Source of the DNA: Planktomarina temperata RCA23
Lineage (GTDB): Bacteria; Pseudomonadota; Alphaproteobacteria; Rhodobacterales; Rhodobacteraceae
Length of the DNA: 64,000 nt
Direction of reading: 5' to 3'
NCBI RefSeq assembly: GCF_000738435.1
Contig: NZ_CP003984.1
Span: 992,001 to 1,056,000 of the forward strand
This document shows positions 8,260-16,660 of the stretch, piece after piece; the first letter of the stretch is position 1, and every line of letters begins with the position of its first letter. The notes under the pieces were generated by a model. That model made no database searches. It had not been told where the DNA came from and saw nothing but the letters and a program-made list of their open reading frames with translations. A program made the position numbers and the translations under genes.

Positions 8260-9186
8260 ATGCATAAAATCATAGTTGTCTTTTTTATATTGCTTTCATG
8301 TGAAGTTGCAGCTGAGGAAAAATTTTCAGTCATTAAACTTCAAAAAAATCTTACTTTGTTGAGATTATATGAAGGTCCCATTGATGGATTTTGGGATCCG
8401 GAAACAAAGAATGCAATGTGCCAATTTTTGAGTGATACTGGAAGACCCTGTGGCGCTGCTATCAATGAGCTTGATCTCAAAAAACTGAATGAGGCTGCTT
8501 CTCAAAAGGTTATAATTTATATGCACGGCACAAATAATCCTCGGCAGCAGGAAAATTGTCATTGGAGTTATAACGCGGTGCCAAAATCTATAAAACAAGT
8601 ACTGGGCTTTGTTAATTTTCATATTTACTATCTTTGTTCTTCCGCTGCTGATTCCCAAAAATTACAGGAAAATCTTCCCGGTGATGGTGTCCATTACCAA
8701 TTTGGGCATGCTAATGGATCTTATATCCTGCAGCGAGTTGTTGAGTTGAATAATCTCATAGATAGCCTTCATGCAGCTAATGTGAGGCCAGAAAATATCT
8801 TTGTTGCGGGTCATTCAGCGGGCGGTTGGTCCGCTTTGATTGCAGCTGACACTTTTCCAGAAAAATTCAATGGTGTGATCGCATTTGCTCCTGCTTGCTG
8901 CGGGCCAAGACATGAAGTGGATTTATACCCAATTTGGCGACAAATAGTCCGGCCAGAGCAGCAAAAAATGATGACCAATAATCCTGCACTTAAAAGGCTG
9001 GTATTTGCTTATGAGGATGATGAATATAATCGGTCTACGGATCTAGAGTTTTTACAAAGTGCGTTTCCAGAAACATTGCAACTGGTTAACCAAAATTGTG
9101 GCAAGGGGCACAGCACACATCTAATGGACTGCAACAGCGCCGAGACTCAAAATATAATCAATAAATTTTTAATTATTCACCAGTAA
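8260..9186 (+). CDS. secreted alpha/beta-hydrolase with N-terminal peptidoglycan-binding-like domain
   Basis: A 308-residue protein. An upstream GTG at 8230 is in frame, but the ATG at 8260 starts directly with a signal peptide (MHKIIVVFFILLSCEVAA), so it is preferred. Residues ~22-65 match a PG_binding_1 fold (KLQKNLTLLRLYEGPIDGFW, DPETKNAMCQFL). The rest is an alpha/beta hydrolase: HGTNNPRQQ near the oxyanion loop, nucleophile elbow GHSAGG (~190), an acidic candidate in FAYEDDEYN and His in GKGHSTH near the C-terminus. Several Cys pairs (ACCG, NCG, DCN) suit a periplasmic or secreted enzyme. The substrate is unknown; an esterase, lipase or depolymerase is plausible. It is AT-rich, ends 34 bp before the IS3 element and probably arrived with the island. 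Confidence 0.75.
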   Translation: MHKIIVVFFILLSCEVAAEEKFSVIKLQKNLTLLRLYEGPIDGFWDPETKNAMCQFLSDTGRPCGAAINELDLKKLNEAASQKVIIYMHGTNNPRQQENCHWSYNAVPKSIKQVLGFVNFHIYYLCSSAADSQKLQENLPGDGVHYQFGHANGSYILQRVVELNNLIDSLHAANVRPENIFVAGHSAGGWSALIAADTFPEKFNGVIAFAPACCGPRHEVDLYPIWRQIVRPEQQKMMTNNPALKRLVFAYEDDEYNRSTDLEFLQSAFPETLQLVNQNCGKGHSTHLMDCNSAETQNIINKFLIIHQ

Positions 9187-9246
9187 CCAAGGTACTGCTG
9201 CACAAGGCCACCAGCGGTTCTGACCTGCCCCCCGAGGCTCCCTCAT

Positions 9247-10131
9247 TCATAACGAGAGTTTGCGGGTTTGGATTTCATATTCTTCTTCGTCAGTTTGAGC
9301 AAGCGCGTCGTGTGCGGAGCCCTCAAATTTCTCAAGCGCTCGGCGCGCTTCAGCGGGTGTTTGGTTGCCCAGAGATGAGTGCGGTCTGACGTTGTTGTAA
9401 TCGTATCGCCAAAGGGCCAGTTTGCGGCGGGCATCGTCTAACGTATCGAAGATTTCCTCGTTCAGCAGCTCGTCTCTCAGGCTGCCATTGAAGCTTTCGA
9501 TGAAGCCATTCTGCTGCGGTTTTCCCGGATCGATGTAATGCCAATCCACATCGTTCTCGCCCGCCCACTTCAGGATCGCACGACTGGTGAACTCCGTCCC
9601 ATTGTCCGAGACGATGCAGGCTGGCTTCCCGTAGATACGGACAAGCGCATCCAGTTCCCGTGCAACCCGAGCGCCCGAGATACTGGTATCAGCCATCAAA
9701 CACAGGTTCTCGCGGCAGCAATCATCATTCACGGTCAACATGCGGAACTTGCGTGACGCGCCAAAAGTGTCGGACACAAAATCCAGAGACCAACGTTCAC
9801 CTTGCCGTAACGCAACTGGCATCGGTGTGCGCGATCCCCTTGCGCGTTTGCGGCCCCTTCGCCGCCTGACGCCAAGCTTTTCTTCAGTATAGAGGCGATA
9901 CAGCTTCTTGTGGTTCATGGTCATTCCTTTGCGTTCCAACGGCACGCCGATCCGGCGATAGCCGAACCGACGCCGCTTGCTGGCAATCGCCTTCATCTCT
10001 TCGCGAACTTCTGGATTATCCGGCGGCTGATCGCGCCGGACGGTCTTGGGATCGACACCGACAAGCCTGCACGCTCGGCGTTGTGAGATATCATGATCCC
10101 GCATCGCCTTGCGTGCTGCAGCCCGTCGCAC
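9247..10131 (-). CDS. IS3-family transposase OrfB (DDE catalytic part)
   Basis: A 294-residue OrfB. Its open frame continues upstream through GKELTTPNV into the end of orfA, so it is probably made as an OrfAB fusion by -1 frameshifting near gggaaag. The N-terminal region ([19 protein letters not shown]) is the HTH_21 domain. The rve/DDE domain shows Asp in SLDFVSDTF (~115), Asp in [10 protein letters not shown] (~178) and Glu in [18 protein letters not shown] (~214), followed by [17 protein letters not shown]. These are the hallmark motifs of IS3 transposases. No stop or frameshift interrupts the gene. Confidence 0.93.
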   Translation of the reverse strand: MRRAAARKAMRDHDISQRRACRLVGVDPKTVRRDQPPDNPEVREEMKAIASKRRRFGYRRIGVPLERKGMTMNHKKLYRLYTEEKLGVRRRRGRKRARGSRTPMPVALRQGERWSLDFVSDTFGASRKFRMLTVNDDCCRENLCLMADTSISGARVARELDALVRIYGKPACIVSDNGTEFTSRAILKWAGENDVDWHYIDPGKPQQNGFIESFNGSLRDELLNEEIFDTLDDARRKLALWRYDYNNVRPHSSLGNQTPAEARRALEKFEGSAHDALAQTDEEEYEIQTRKLSL

Positions 10132-10142
10132 GTTCGGTGTCG

Positions 10143-10406
10143 TCAGTTCTTTCCCAGCAAATCTTTCAAAACTACATTGTCCAACATCGTGTCCGCCAAC
10201 AGACGCTTCAGTTTGCCGTTCTCATCTTCAAGCGATTTAAGGCGGTGGGTGTCAGAAACGTTCATGCCACCGTATTTGGCTTTGAACTTGTAGAACGACG
10301 CGGGACTGAGGCCATGCCTGCGGCACACCTCAGCAGTTGGCATCCCAGCTTCTTGTTCTTTGATCATCCCGATAATCTGGGCTTCGGTAAAACGACTCTG
10401 TAGCAT
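10143..10406 (-). CDS. IS3-family transposase OrfA
   Basis: An 87-residue OrfA with ATG at 10406. It has the usual helix-turn-helix ([34 protein letters not shown]) and a C-terminal leucine-zipper-like stretch ([20 protein letters not shown]). It binds the element ends and is extended into OrfB by frameshifting. It lies upstream of orfB on the same strand with 11 bp between the two annotated frames and looks intact. Confidence 0.93.
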   Translation of the reverse strand: MLQSRFTEAQIIGMIKEQEAGMPTAEVCRRHGLSPASFYKFKAKYGGMNVSDTHRLKSLEDENGKLKRLLADTMLDNVVLKDLLGKN

Positions 10407-10510
10407 TTGTTTGCTCCTTCAAAGGTTAAGCAAACTCTACATTAAAGTGAGGGACCTTTCGGGGGGCAGGTCAAAGGCAGCAATGATGCGGGGCTTATGC
10501 CTGATGACGA

Positions 10511-10567
10511 TTAAGGGTTTACCGCCAAACGAATGACTTCAGGGCTGGTTTTAAAATAGCAAAATGG
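10511..10567 (-). pseudogene. IS6-family transposase N-terminal stub, first of two
   Basis: Reading the minus strand gives FCYFKTSPEVIRLAVNP followed by a stop. This is the conserved N-terminus of IS6-family transposases (F-K-x-F-x-x-x-P-E-x-I-x-L-A-V). Nothing of the DDE domain follows. It sits 38 bp beyond the right end of the IS3 element and is a relic too short to be functional. Confidence 0.6.
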
Positions 10568-10613
10568 AGAGTGTTTTGCCATTAGAAGAGGTTACAAATT
10601 AGCCCTGCCCGCT

Positions 10614-10790
10614 TCAAGCAGTTTTCTCTGACAGTGCCCAAAACCGAACTGTTTCGTGACAGATATCGACGCCGCGTTCATGCAAGATGTCTTCCACCTG
10701 ACGAAAACTCAATGGGTAACGTATGTAATACATCACCGCCAATCGGATGATTTCAGGTGAGGTCTTGAAATATTTGAAGGGAGAACATGT
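10614..10790 (-). pseudogene. IS6-family transposase fragment, second of two
   Basis: The minus strand encodes PFKYFKTSPEIIRLAVMYYI, then RYPLSFRQVEDILHERGVDI and CHETVRFW, before it breaks down to ALSEKTA and a stop. This is the first ~50 residues of an IS6-family transposase (N-terminal helix-turn-helix) with no catalytic domain. It has no in-frame start codon. Together with the stub at 10511-10567 it shows that two IS6-type copies decayed here. The remaining part of the 10474-10937 gap contains nothing I can recognise. Confidence 0.7.
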
Positions 10791-10937
10791 TGTAATTTAA
10801 CAAAAATAGGGATCGGCCGCGAAACCGTCAAGTTTGTCTGACAACACCGATTTGAGAGGGTGTCGCGGCTGAGAGTGACACAGCTATAGACTTTGTTTGT
10901 GAGGGATACGTATTAACCAGCCTCTAATCTCAGAAGG

Positions 10938-11531
10938 CTAGAGCCCTGCAGCTTGTTTTAGGATAGCTGCGGTGAATACGTCCTGATGAGCACCACCAAT
11001 ATTCTTGAATAGGGTGATCTCTTTAGCAGAGACCCGCCCTGAGCGGCGCCCCTGCACTAAGTCGAATGCATCACCTTGGATGTCATCCAAGCTTAGCGCA
11101 CCGGACGCTATTGGTATCGTCAGTTCGCCCACTTCTTCGCGGCCACGGTCGCAACACGTGTAGACCGATCCACGGCGCATCGCGTCATCATCCGTTTCAG
11201 GCATGTCGGTTAAGTACGACCCTACCAGGTCGAGATGTGCTCCAGGTTTCAGCAACGCTCCCTTCACAAGAGGCGCGCGCGACATGGTCACACAACTGAT
11301 GACATCAGCTTCAGCCACTGCAGCATCAAGATCTGGTGCTGCAGTGGCCTCGATGCCTAGAGTACAAAGCAGAGCTGCCAAAGCCTCGGCACGGGACCAA
11401 GTGCGATTCCAGATCCGCACACGCGAAATTGACGGACGCGCCGCTATATGCGCCATCGCCACATGTGGGCCTAGTCCACCCGCACCCACAACAAGCAACT
11501 CGCGCGGTGTGGGTGGAGCTAGAAGTGAGGT
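10938..11531 (-). pseudogene. ornithine cyclodeaminase/mu-crystallin-family protein, N-terminus lost
   Basis: The frame from about 11531 reads LLAPPTPRELLVVGAGGLGP, then HVAMAHIAARPSISRVRIWN, ADVISCVTMS, PGAHLDLVGSYLTDMPE and GRVSAKEITLFKNIGGAHQD. This is the Rossmann NAD(P)-binding half and C-terminus of the ornithine cyclodeaminase/mu-crystallin family, which acts on amino acids or imines. Family members are about 310-330 residues; here only ~190 fit and the N-terminal substrate-binding half is missing. Upstream, a different frame (11519-11710) does not give convincing family sequence. A TTG at 11498 could start a 186-residue product, but it would lack half the active site, so I call it a pseudogene. 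Confidence 0.6.
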
Positions 11532-11727
11532 GCCAAGCCCAGAGCCGCGAGAAAGGTCGCGAGGCCCTCTGGAACTATGTGCAGACCAAAAATATTGCCA
11601 TAAAATTGCAAGGCTGAGCCAGGTTTCCGACCCTTTCCAGCGGCGATGATGGGGGGGGCATGGGTGCCAAGGTCGCTTTGATATTGCCGCAGGGGTCTTT
11701 GACTGGGCAAGCGGATCTTCTGCTAGT

Positions 11728-12444
11728 CTAGGTCAACCATCTTATCAGGATCGGCACAATGAGACTTGTGAGCAAGGCATTGAGGGCCATGGCAATGCCT
11801 GCATAGGCGCCGGCAATTGGGTTGACCTTGAAGGCGCGCGCCGTGCCAATTCCGTGGGCGGCGACACCCACTGCAAAACCCCGTGCTTGCCAATCTGTGA
11901 TAGACAGGATGTTCATCAACGGGGTCACGGTGATTGCCCCAATGATCCCTGTTAAAATAACCAGAACGGCTGTGAGCGTTGGAATGCCGCCCACGGCTTC
12001 TGAAATGCCCAAGGCCACGGGAGCCGTGGTGGATTTTGGTGCGAGGGACAGCAGGACGCTTAGGGGCAGATCAAAAAACTGCGCCAATACAATGGCCGAT
12101 CCTGCCGCCACCGTAGAGCCCACGACCAGGGCGCATAGGATGGGAATCACGGATTTTTGGATCGTGGCGCGGTTGTCCCAAAGGGGCAGGGCCAAAGCGA
12201 CCGTTGCGGGCCCTAACAGAAAATGTATAAATTGCGCGCCTTCGAAATAGGTGCCGTAATCGGTCTTGGTCAAAACAAGCACCGGTGAGAGCAGCAGGAC
12301 CGACATCAATACCGGGTTGGCCCAGGAGGGATTTCCCAATCGTGCGGCCAGGCTTTTGGCGATCAGATAGGCGGCAATTGTGGCTGTAAGCCAGAGCAAG
12401 GGCGTGGCGGATAAATAGCTCCAAAGGCTGACAAAATCATTCAT
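11728..12444 (-). CDS. lrgB: LrgB/CidB-family inner-membrane protein
   Basis: A 238-residue polytopic membrane protein beginning MNDFVSLWSYLSATPLLWLT. The frame continues far upstream into lrgA, but the ATG at 12444 is the real start because it overlaps the lrgA stop by four bases (ATGA). Family signatures are LAPKSTTAPVALGISEAVGG and AHGIGTARAF. LrgB partners LrgA in systems that affect murein hydrolase export and programmed lysis, and in some bacteria pyruvate or glycolate transport; which applies here cannot be told. It is encoded directly after lrgA as a two-gene operon. Confidence 0.88.
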   Translation of the reverse strand: MNDFVSLWSYLSATPLLWLTATIAAYLIAKSLAARLGNPSWANPVLMSVLLLSPVLVLTKTDYGTYFEGAQFIHFLLGPATVALALPLWDNRATIQKSVIPILCALVVGSTVAAGSAIVLAQFFDLPLSVLLSLAPKSTTAPVALGISEAVGGIPTLTAVLVILTGIIGAITVTPLMNILSITDWQARGFAVGVAAHGIGTARAFKVNPIAGAYAGIAMALNALLTSLIVPILIRWLT

Positions 12445-12794
12445 TTTTGCACCCTGTACATGAGCCGTTTCATCGCAATAAATGTGGCGACGGTCACAAG
12501 CATTGACAAAATTGTCGACAGGATGAGAACCACAAGCAACCTGGCCCAATCTGATGACAGAACGTCTAAATTGCCAATAACCCCGACACCGGCGGGGACA
12601 AACATCAAAGACAAATGGGCCAGGATAACTTGTGTCGTCGGGCGCAGGGCGCTCGCCAAAGGCGGCCTGAGGGCAAGAGCCGCCAGCAAAATCACCAAGC
12701 CCAAGACAGGGCCGGGAATAGGCAGGCCCAACCCGCGCGCGATAAATTCCCCCGCAAGTTGACAGCCAAGAAGCAATCCTAAAGTTCGAAGCAT
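12441..12794 (-). CDS. lrgA: LrgA/CidA-family holin-like protein
   Basis: A 117-residue membrane protein with about four transmembrane segments (MLRTLGLLLGCQLAGEFIAR, LPIPGPVLGLVILLAAL, HLSLMFVPAGVGVIGNLDVL, LLVVLILSTILSMLVTVATF). The motif PIPGPVLGL is typical of LrgA/CidA. A longer frame opens at 12848, but an AAGGAG site ten bases before the ATG at 12794 supports the shorter form, whose length fits the family. Forms an operon with lrgB through a 4-bp overlap. Presumed holin-like or transport partner of LrgB. Confidence 0.85.
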   Translation of the reverse strand: MLRTLGLLLGCQLAGEFIARGLGLPIPGPVLGLVILLAALALRPPLASALRPTTQVILAHLSLMFVPAGVGVIGNLDVLSSDWARLLVVLILSTILSMLVTVATFIAMKRLMYRVQK

Positions 12795-12915
12795 CTGCGC
12801 CACACTCCTTATCGGGTTCACAGTGACGGGGAATGGGCAGGGTGGCAATCTGTTTAAGGATATTCAATCAAAAGGGCGCCGCTTGCCGTTCAAAAGCTTG
12901 AGGTGAAAGAGGCGC

Positions 12916-13815
12916 TTAAACGTAGGTGATTTTCTCCGTCAAATCATCGCGATTGTGCCAATCCCAATAGGTTTTGAGCAGTCGTGCCGTGATGGGGCCG
13001 ACGGCATCATTGCCCAAAATGGTTTTATTCACGCGCGTCACAGGCACCGGGCCACCGGCTGTGGTTGCGGTAAAAACCTCATCGGCGGATAGGAATTCAT
13101 CAAGACTAATGTCGGTCTGTGCACAGGGAATGCCAAGGTCGGCGCAAATCTCCAAGACGGTTTTTCTGGAAATGCCTTCGAGCATTCCCGATCTGGGTGT
13201 CAGCACTTTACCGTCAATAACTGCAAAGATATTAAAGCCCGGCCCTTCGGTTACATAGCCATCGGTGTCGAGCAATACGGTGGTGTCATAGCCGGCATCT
13301 AATGCGTTAAATAGGGCGGCGGTCATGTCACCCCAGTGATAGTTTTTAACCGTCGGATCAACTGAGTGAGGCGGGATACGCCGCAGGTTCTCTTCTACAG
13401 AAATATGGGCGCCTCGTTGTGCCACCTCCTGTGGGATCACCCAGATGAATGGAACGGCCCAGGCGTAAAAATGGTTGGTGCAGGCTCTTGGATCACGCGT
13501 GCCGGGAACCTGCGGTGTGCCGCGGGAGGCCACCATGGAGACATAGGCGGACTTTAGCCCCGATGTGGCCACCAATTCGACCAGAGCTGCCTTTATCTCT
13601 GCGCGAGTCATGCCCACATCAAGCCGCAATTTATCCATCGAAACCATGAAGCGGTCTAAGTAATCTTCCAGCCGAAAGAAGGCGCCTTCCCATACATGGA
13701 CGACATCATATGTGATATCAGAGCGGGTCAAACCCCAATCAAACACCGAAATTTTGGCCTCCGATACCGGTATGACCTTGCCGTCCATCCAAGCTGCGCC
13801 GGCTGAATAAGTCAT
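12916..13815 (-). CDS. class IV PLP aminotransferase (branched-chain/D-amino acid type)
   Basis: A 299-residue fold-type IV aminotransferase. Seen: the N-terminal ISVFDWGLTRSDITYDVVHV, the PLP lysine in DPTVKNYHWGDMTAAL (~160), YVTEGPGFNIFAV with the Glu that contacts the cofactor, and the phosphate-binding stretch TATTAGGPVPVTRV. The family includes IlvE, D-amino-acid aminotransferase, ADC lyase and (R)-amine transaminases. The substrate-pocket residues visible do not let me choose, though the overall appearance is closest to IlvE-like transaminases of uncertain substrate. It follows a beta-hydroxyacid dehydrogenase 49 bp upstream on the same strand, so the pair may act in one catabolic route. 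Confidence 0.82.
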   Translation of the reverse strand: MTYSAGAAWMDGKVIPVSEAKISVFDWGLTRSDITYDVVHVWEGAFFRLEDYLDRFMVSMDKLRLDVGMTRAEIKAALVELVATSGLKSAYVSMVASRGTPQVPGTRDPRACTNHFYAWAVPFIWVIPQEVAQRGAHISVEENLRRIPPHSVDPTVKNYHWGDMTAALFNALDAGYDTTVLLDTDGYVTEGPGFNIFAVIDGKVLTPRSGMLEGISRKTVLEICADLGIPCAQTDISLDEFLSADEVFTATTAGGPVPVTRVNKTILGNDAVGPITARLLKTYWDWHNRDDLTEKITYV

Positions 13816-13864
13816 CTCATAGCCTTTTTGCGATCAATTGCGCCGCATGGGCGCAATATGGCGC

Positions 13865-14761
13865 TCATTTTTTCACGCCATTTTGCGCCATAACATAATC
13901 CACCAGATGCGGCACATAATCTTCCGGGCCGTCACCACCTGCTGCGAATGCCAAGGCAAAACTATTTTTCACCGCGCCACCAATGGGATTTGCCAAATTG
14001 ACACCATCGGCCATGTTGGCAAGATAACTTGTATCTTTCAAAGCGTTTTTCAGCGTGAATTTATGCGCCTCGCGATTGCCCTCCACAGCATAGCCCATGA
14101 AGGTTTGATAAAATCCGCAATCCATTCGGCTGCCACGAATAACGGAGTCAAATTGCGCGGTGGTGATGCCGACTTTTTCGGCCAGAGCCAGGGCCTCCGA
14201 ATACATCGCGGCATATCCGAGCGACAAAAAATTGTTGAGCAGTTTCATTTTGTGCCCGGCGCCATTGTCTCCCATGTGCACGATGGAACGCGCCCAAGTT
14301 TCGACCACGGGTGTAATGCGGGCATAAATGTCTTCTGTTGCCCCAATCATGGTCGACAATTCGCCGGATTCGGCCTGAACGGGTGTGCCGCCCAGAGGTG
14401 CATCGGCCATATGGCAGCCCTGTTCTGCCAGGCGCGCGGCCAGTCGCGCTGTCGAATTGGGATCTGAGGTTGAGCAGTCAATGATCACTGTGTCTGGACG
14501 CAGATCGGGCAAGAGCTCGACCACGATAGCCTCCACTTCCGGTGAGCCGGGCGCGCAAATGTGGATGACCGTTGTATTGCGCGCCATATCGGCCAGAGTT
14601 TTGACCTCCTTTGCGCCTTTGGACAAAAGATCTTCCACGGGCGCGCGATTGCGATGGGCCAGAACATAGACTGGGTAACCTGCCGCCAAGAGGTTCTTTG
14701 CAATACCGTGTCCCATAAGGCCAACGCCTATAAATCCGATCGTCTCTGCTGTGTTATTCAT
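13865..14761 (-). CDS. NAD(P)-dependent beta-hydroxyacid dehydrogenase (3-hydroxyisobutyrate dehydrogenase family)
   Basis: A 298-residue oxidoreductase. The N-terminal Rossmann motif is IGFIGVGLMGHGIAKNLL; the substrate-binding signature is DAPLGGTPVQAESGELS; the catalytic lysine lies in GHKMKLLNNFLSLG (~175), followed by the helical C-terminal domain. The family covers 3-hydroxyisobutyrate, tartronate-semialdehyde, 6-phosphogluconate-like and related dehydrogenases, and the exact substrate cannot be read off. It is the first gene of a likely two-gene operon with the class IV aminotransferase. The ATG at 14761 is preceded by 146 bp in which I see no gene. Confidence 0.85.
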   Translation of the reverse strand: MNNTAETIGFIGVGLMGHGIAKNLLAAGYPVYVLAHRNRAPVEDLLSKGAKEVKTLADMARNTTVIHICAPGSPEVEAIVVELLPDLRPDTVIIDCSTSDPNSTARLAARLAEQGCHMADAPLGGTPVQAESGELSTMIGATEDIYARITPVVETWARSIVHMGDNGAGHKMKLLNNFLSLGYAAMYSEALALAEKVGITTAQFDSVIRGSRMDCGFYQTFMGYAVEGNREAHKFTLKNALKDTSYLANMADGVNLANPIGGAVKNSFALAFAAGGDGPEDYVPHLVDYVMAQNGVKK

Positions 14762-14907
14762 GACTTGTCCTTATTACGGTGTTGCCGAGACTCGCTTTCA
14801 GTTCTGAAACTCCGCGCCGTCTTCGGTGAATTTGGAGTGAAAATAGGCGCCCTTGTCAAGTCGCGGCCTTGCGGCGCCGGCGGTTTGCCTGCTGCGGTGA
14901 TTGCATC

Positions 14908-16113
14908 TTACATGGCCGCCCTGCGTTCAAATCGTTTCAGGCGATGAGCGCTGAGGGATCCGCAGATAGACAATACAAAGATGGCGACAATCAATATGAG
15001 CGGTGTCCCGTCAAAAAATTGCCCGGCGACCGAGGCCAATAGGATAGAGCCCAAGGTCGCAACCGCGCTGGTGACGCTGGCGGCTGTGCCGGCGATATGC
15101 CCGAGTGGCTCCATAGCCAAAGCTGTGAGGTTGCCCAACGTCATTCCGGCTTGAAAAAACAGTCCGAAAATCCAAAAGATGAAAAGCGCAAAGCCAAGAT
15201 CACCGGCCATCAGCCCTTGCGCGTATAGAAGCAGCATCCCGAGGCTCCAGACAATCTGTATGCGCAGGGCCGCACTGATCAGGCGACGCATTCCGAGGCG
15301 CATGACGATCATGGAGTTGAGAAAACTGGCCGAGGCGGACAGGCCCGCCACCAAGGCAAACCATTGGGGAAAACTGTCGGCGCGGTTGTAGAATTGATCG
15401 AAGATCTGTTGCACCATGAGGATGCTCAAAAACAGCATCGCATAGGCAAACACCATGGTCAGCATCGACATGCGCACCATGCCGAGGGAAAATATCTCGA
15501 CCAAGGCGGTTTGAAAAGCCTTTCTGCGGAAGGGGATGCGCTGCTCTGGTGCTAGGGGTTCTTGAATTCGCAATCCGGTCCAAGTGGTGCTCAGGGCTGA
15601 AAATACAATGAAAATCACAAAGATTGATTGCCAAGCAAAAATTGAGATCAATCCTGCCCCAAGCAAGGGGGCAAGAGCGGGAACAATGGAGAAAATAATC
15701 ATAACAAATGAGGAAATCTGTGCCATTTGGCGCCCAGAATACAGATCGCGGATCAAAGCTTGGGAGACAACGCGCGGGGCGGCGGCACCGAAGCCTTGAC
15801 AGAGGCGCGCAATAATCATGGTCTCAAGATTGCTGGCGAAAATACAGATGATGGAGGCCAAAATATAAAGCCCCGCGCCCCAATAAATCACGGTTTTACG
15901 GCCAAAGCTGTCCGACAGCGGGCCGGCGATTAATGTACCGGCAGACATGCCAATAATGAAGGTCGACAAGATCAACTGCACGTTATTGGGGCGCTCAGGT
16001 GTCAGTTGCGCAGCGATATCGGGCAGCGCCGGCAACATCGCATCGATCGAGATGGCAACGGTCGCGACCAGCATGGCCATCAGGGTGATAAATTCAGGAG
16101 TTGAGATCCGCAT
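14908..16113 (-). CDS. MFS drug-resistance transporter, Bcr/CflA type
   Basis: A 401-residue, 12-helix major facilitator. The N-terminal MAMLVATVAISIDAMLPALP carries the D-x-x-L-P-A-L-P motif of the Bcr/CflA subfamily. GPLSDSFGRKTVIYWGAGLY is the MFS loop 2-3 signature, and RLCQGFGAAAPRVVSQALIR is the TM4 motif. It is predicted to export drugs or small metabolites by proton antiport across the inner membrane. It stands alone on the minus strand, with no local regulator gene, so the substrate is open. Confidence 0.87.
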   Translation of the reverse strand: MRISTPEFITLMAMLVATVAISIDAMLPALPDIAAQLTPERPNNVQLILSTFIIGMSAGTLIAGPLSDSFGRKTVIYWGAGLYILASIICIFASNLETMIIARLCQGFGAAAPRVVSQALIRDLYSGRQMAQISSFVMIIFSIVPALAPLLGAGLISIFAWQSIFVIFIVFSALSTTWTGLRIQEPLAPEQRIPFRRKAFQTALVEIFSLGMVRMSMLTMVFAYAMLFLSILMVQQIFDQFYNRADSFPQWFALVAGLSASASFLNSMIVMRLGMRRLISAALRIQIVWSLGMLLLYAQGLMAGDLGFALFIFWIFGLFFQAGMTLGNLTALAMEPLGHIAGTAASVTSAVATLGSILLASVAGQFFDGTPLILIVAIFVLSICGSLSAHRLKRFERRAAM

Positions 16114-16186
16114 GAGTTTCCAGATTTAAATGTATGAGAACTTAGTCATGGGAATGAACTGAAAAGTAAACACCTGCCGCGCTACA

Positions 16187-16660
16187 TTAAACGGGAACAC
16201 TCAAACAGGTCAAAACCAAAGCCGTCAGCAGCGCGCGCAATTTCAGCCACCAATCTGGCGTCAATCGGTGACGGAAGAACACGATATCTAGGCCGAAGAG
16301 CGCCAAGAATCCGGCGCTGAGCGCCGCAAGCTGCTCGGGCGCGTTGCTGGCCAGCACGAAAGTCGCCCAGAGCGCTGGAAGGACCGATAGGCCGAAAAAT
16401 AAGGGGGCGTTTTGCTTTGGTGCTTTACACGCGAACCCCCAAAGCACCCCGGACATAAACGATAAGATCACCGCGCCATAGGTCAGCTGTAGATCGCGCC
16501 CCAAAAAACCGGGGCCGAGCCAATCGGCGATCGGTCGGGAAATATCCGTGTTCCAAGCGCTTATAGCCCCCCAAAGAAACGGCAGCACGCCGGCAAGGCC
16601 AAGCCACAAGGGGGCGGTTGGGATTTGGGTTCGAATGGCGCGGCTGTTAAGAAAATTCAT
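16187..16660 (-). CDS. DUF3429 membrane protein
   Basis: A 157-residue membrane protein starting MNFLNSRAIRTQIPTAPLWL. A longer frame exists upstream, but the ATG at 16660 overlaps the photolyase stop as ATGA, which fixes the start. Hydrophobic segments (LWLGLAGVLPFLWGAI, YGAVILSFMSGVLWGFA, FFGLSVLPALWATFVLAS, LSAGFLALFGLDIVFF, LRALLTALVLTCLS) give about five TM helices. The pattern with GAVILSFMSGVLWG is that of DUF3429. Function is unknown; translational coupling to the photolyase suggests a light- or membrane-stress-related role, but this is inference. Confidence 0.8.
   Translation of the reverse strand: MNFLNSRAIRTQIPTAPLWLGLAGVLPFLWGAISAWNTDISRPIADWLGPGFLGRDLQLTYGAVILSFMSGVLWGFACKAPKQNAPLFFGLSVLPALWATFVLASNAPEQLAALSAGFLALFGLDIVFFRHRLTPDWWLKLRALLTALVLTCLSVPV

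Larger units (their letters stand above)
9221..10473 (-). mobile_element. IS3-family (IS407-like group) insertion sequence, 1253 bp, complete
   Basis: Both ends share the inverted repeat tgacctgccccccga (left end 9221; right end, on the minus strand, from 10473), with more scattered matches inwards. The element carries orfA and orfB on the minus strand with the frame relation expected for programmed -1 frameshifting. The four bases outside each end (gttc and aagg) do not match, so no target duplication is preserved. This suggests rearrangement after insertion. The orfB-side end is repeated exactly and in inverted orientation at 3108-3138. Confidence 0.92.

Noticed and set aside
3108-10473. 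Intact composite transposon
   Set aside because: Only 31 bp of the left IS3 copy remain and no matching target duplication is found, so it cannot be called a working transposon.
11728-12867. 379-residue frame covering both lrgB and lrgA
   Set aside because: Only the last 238 residues are LrgB; the first part is the other frame of lrgA, and the ATGA overlap sets the real start.
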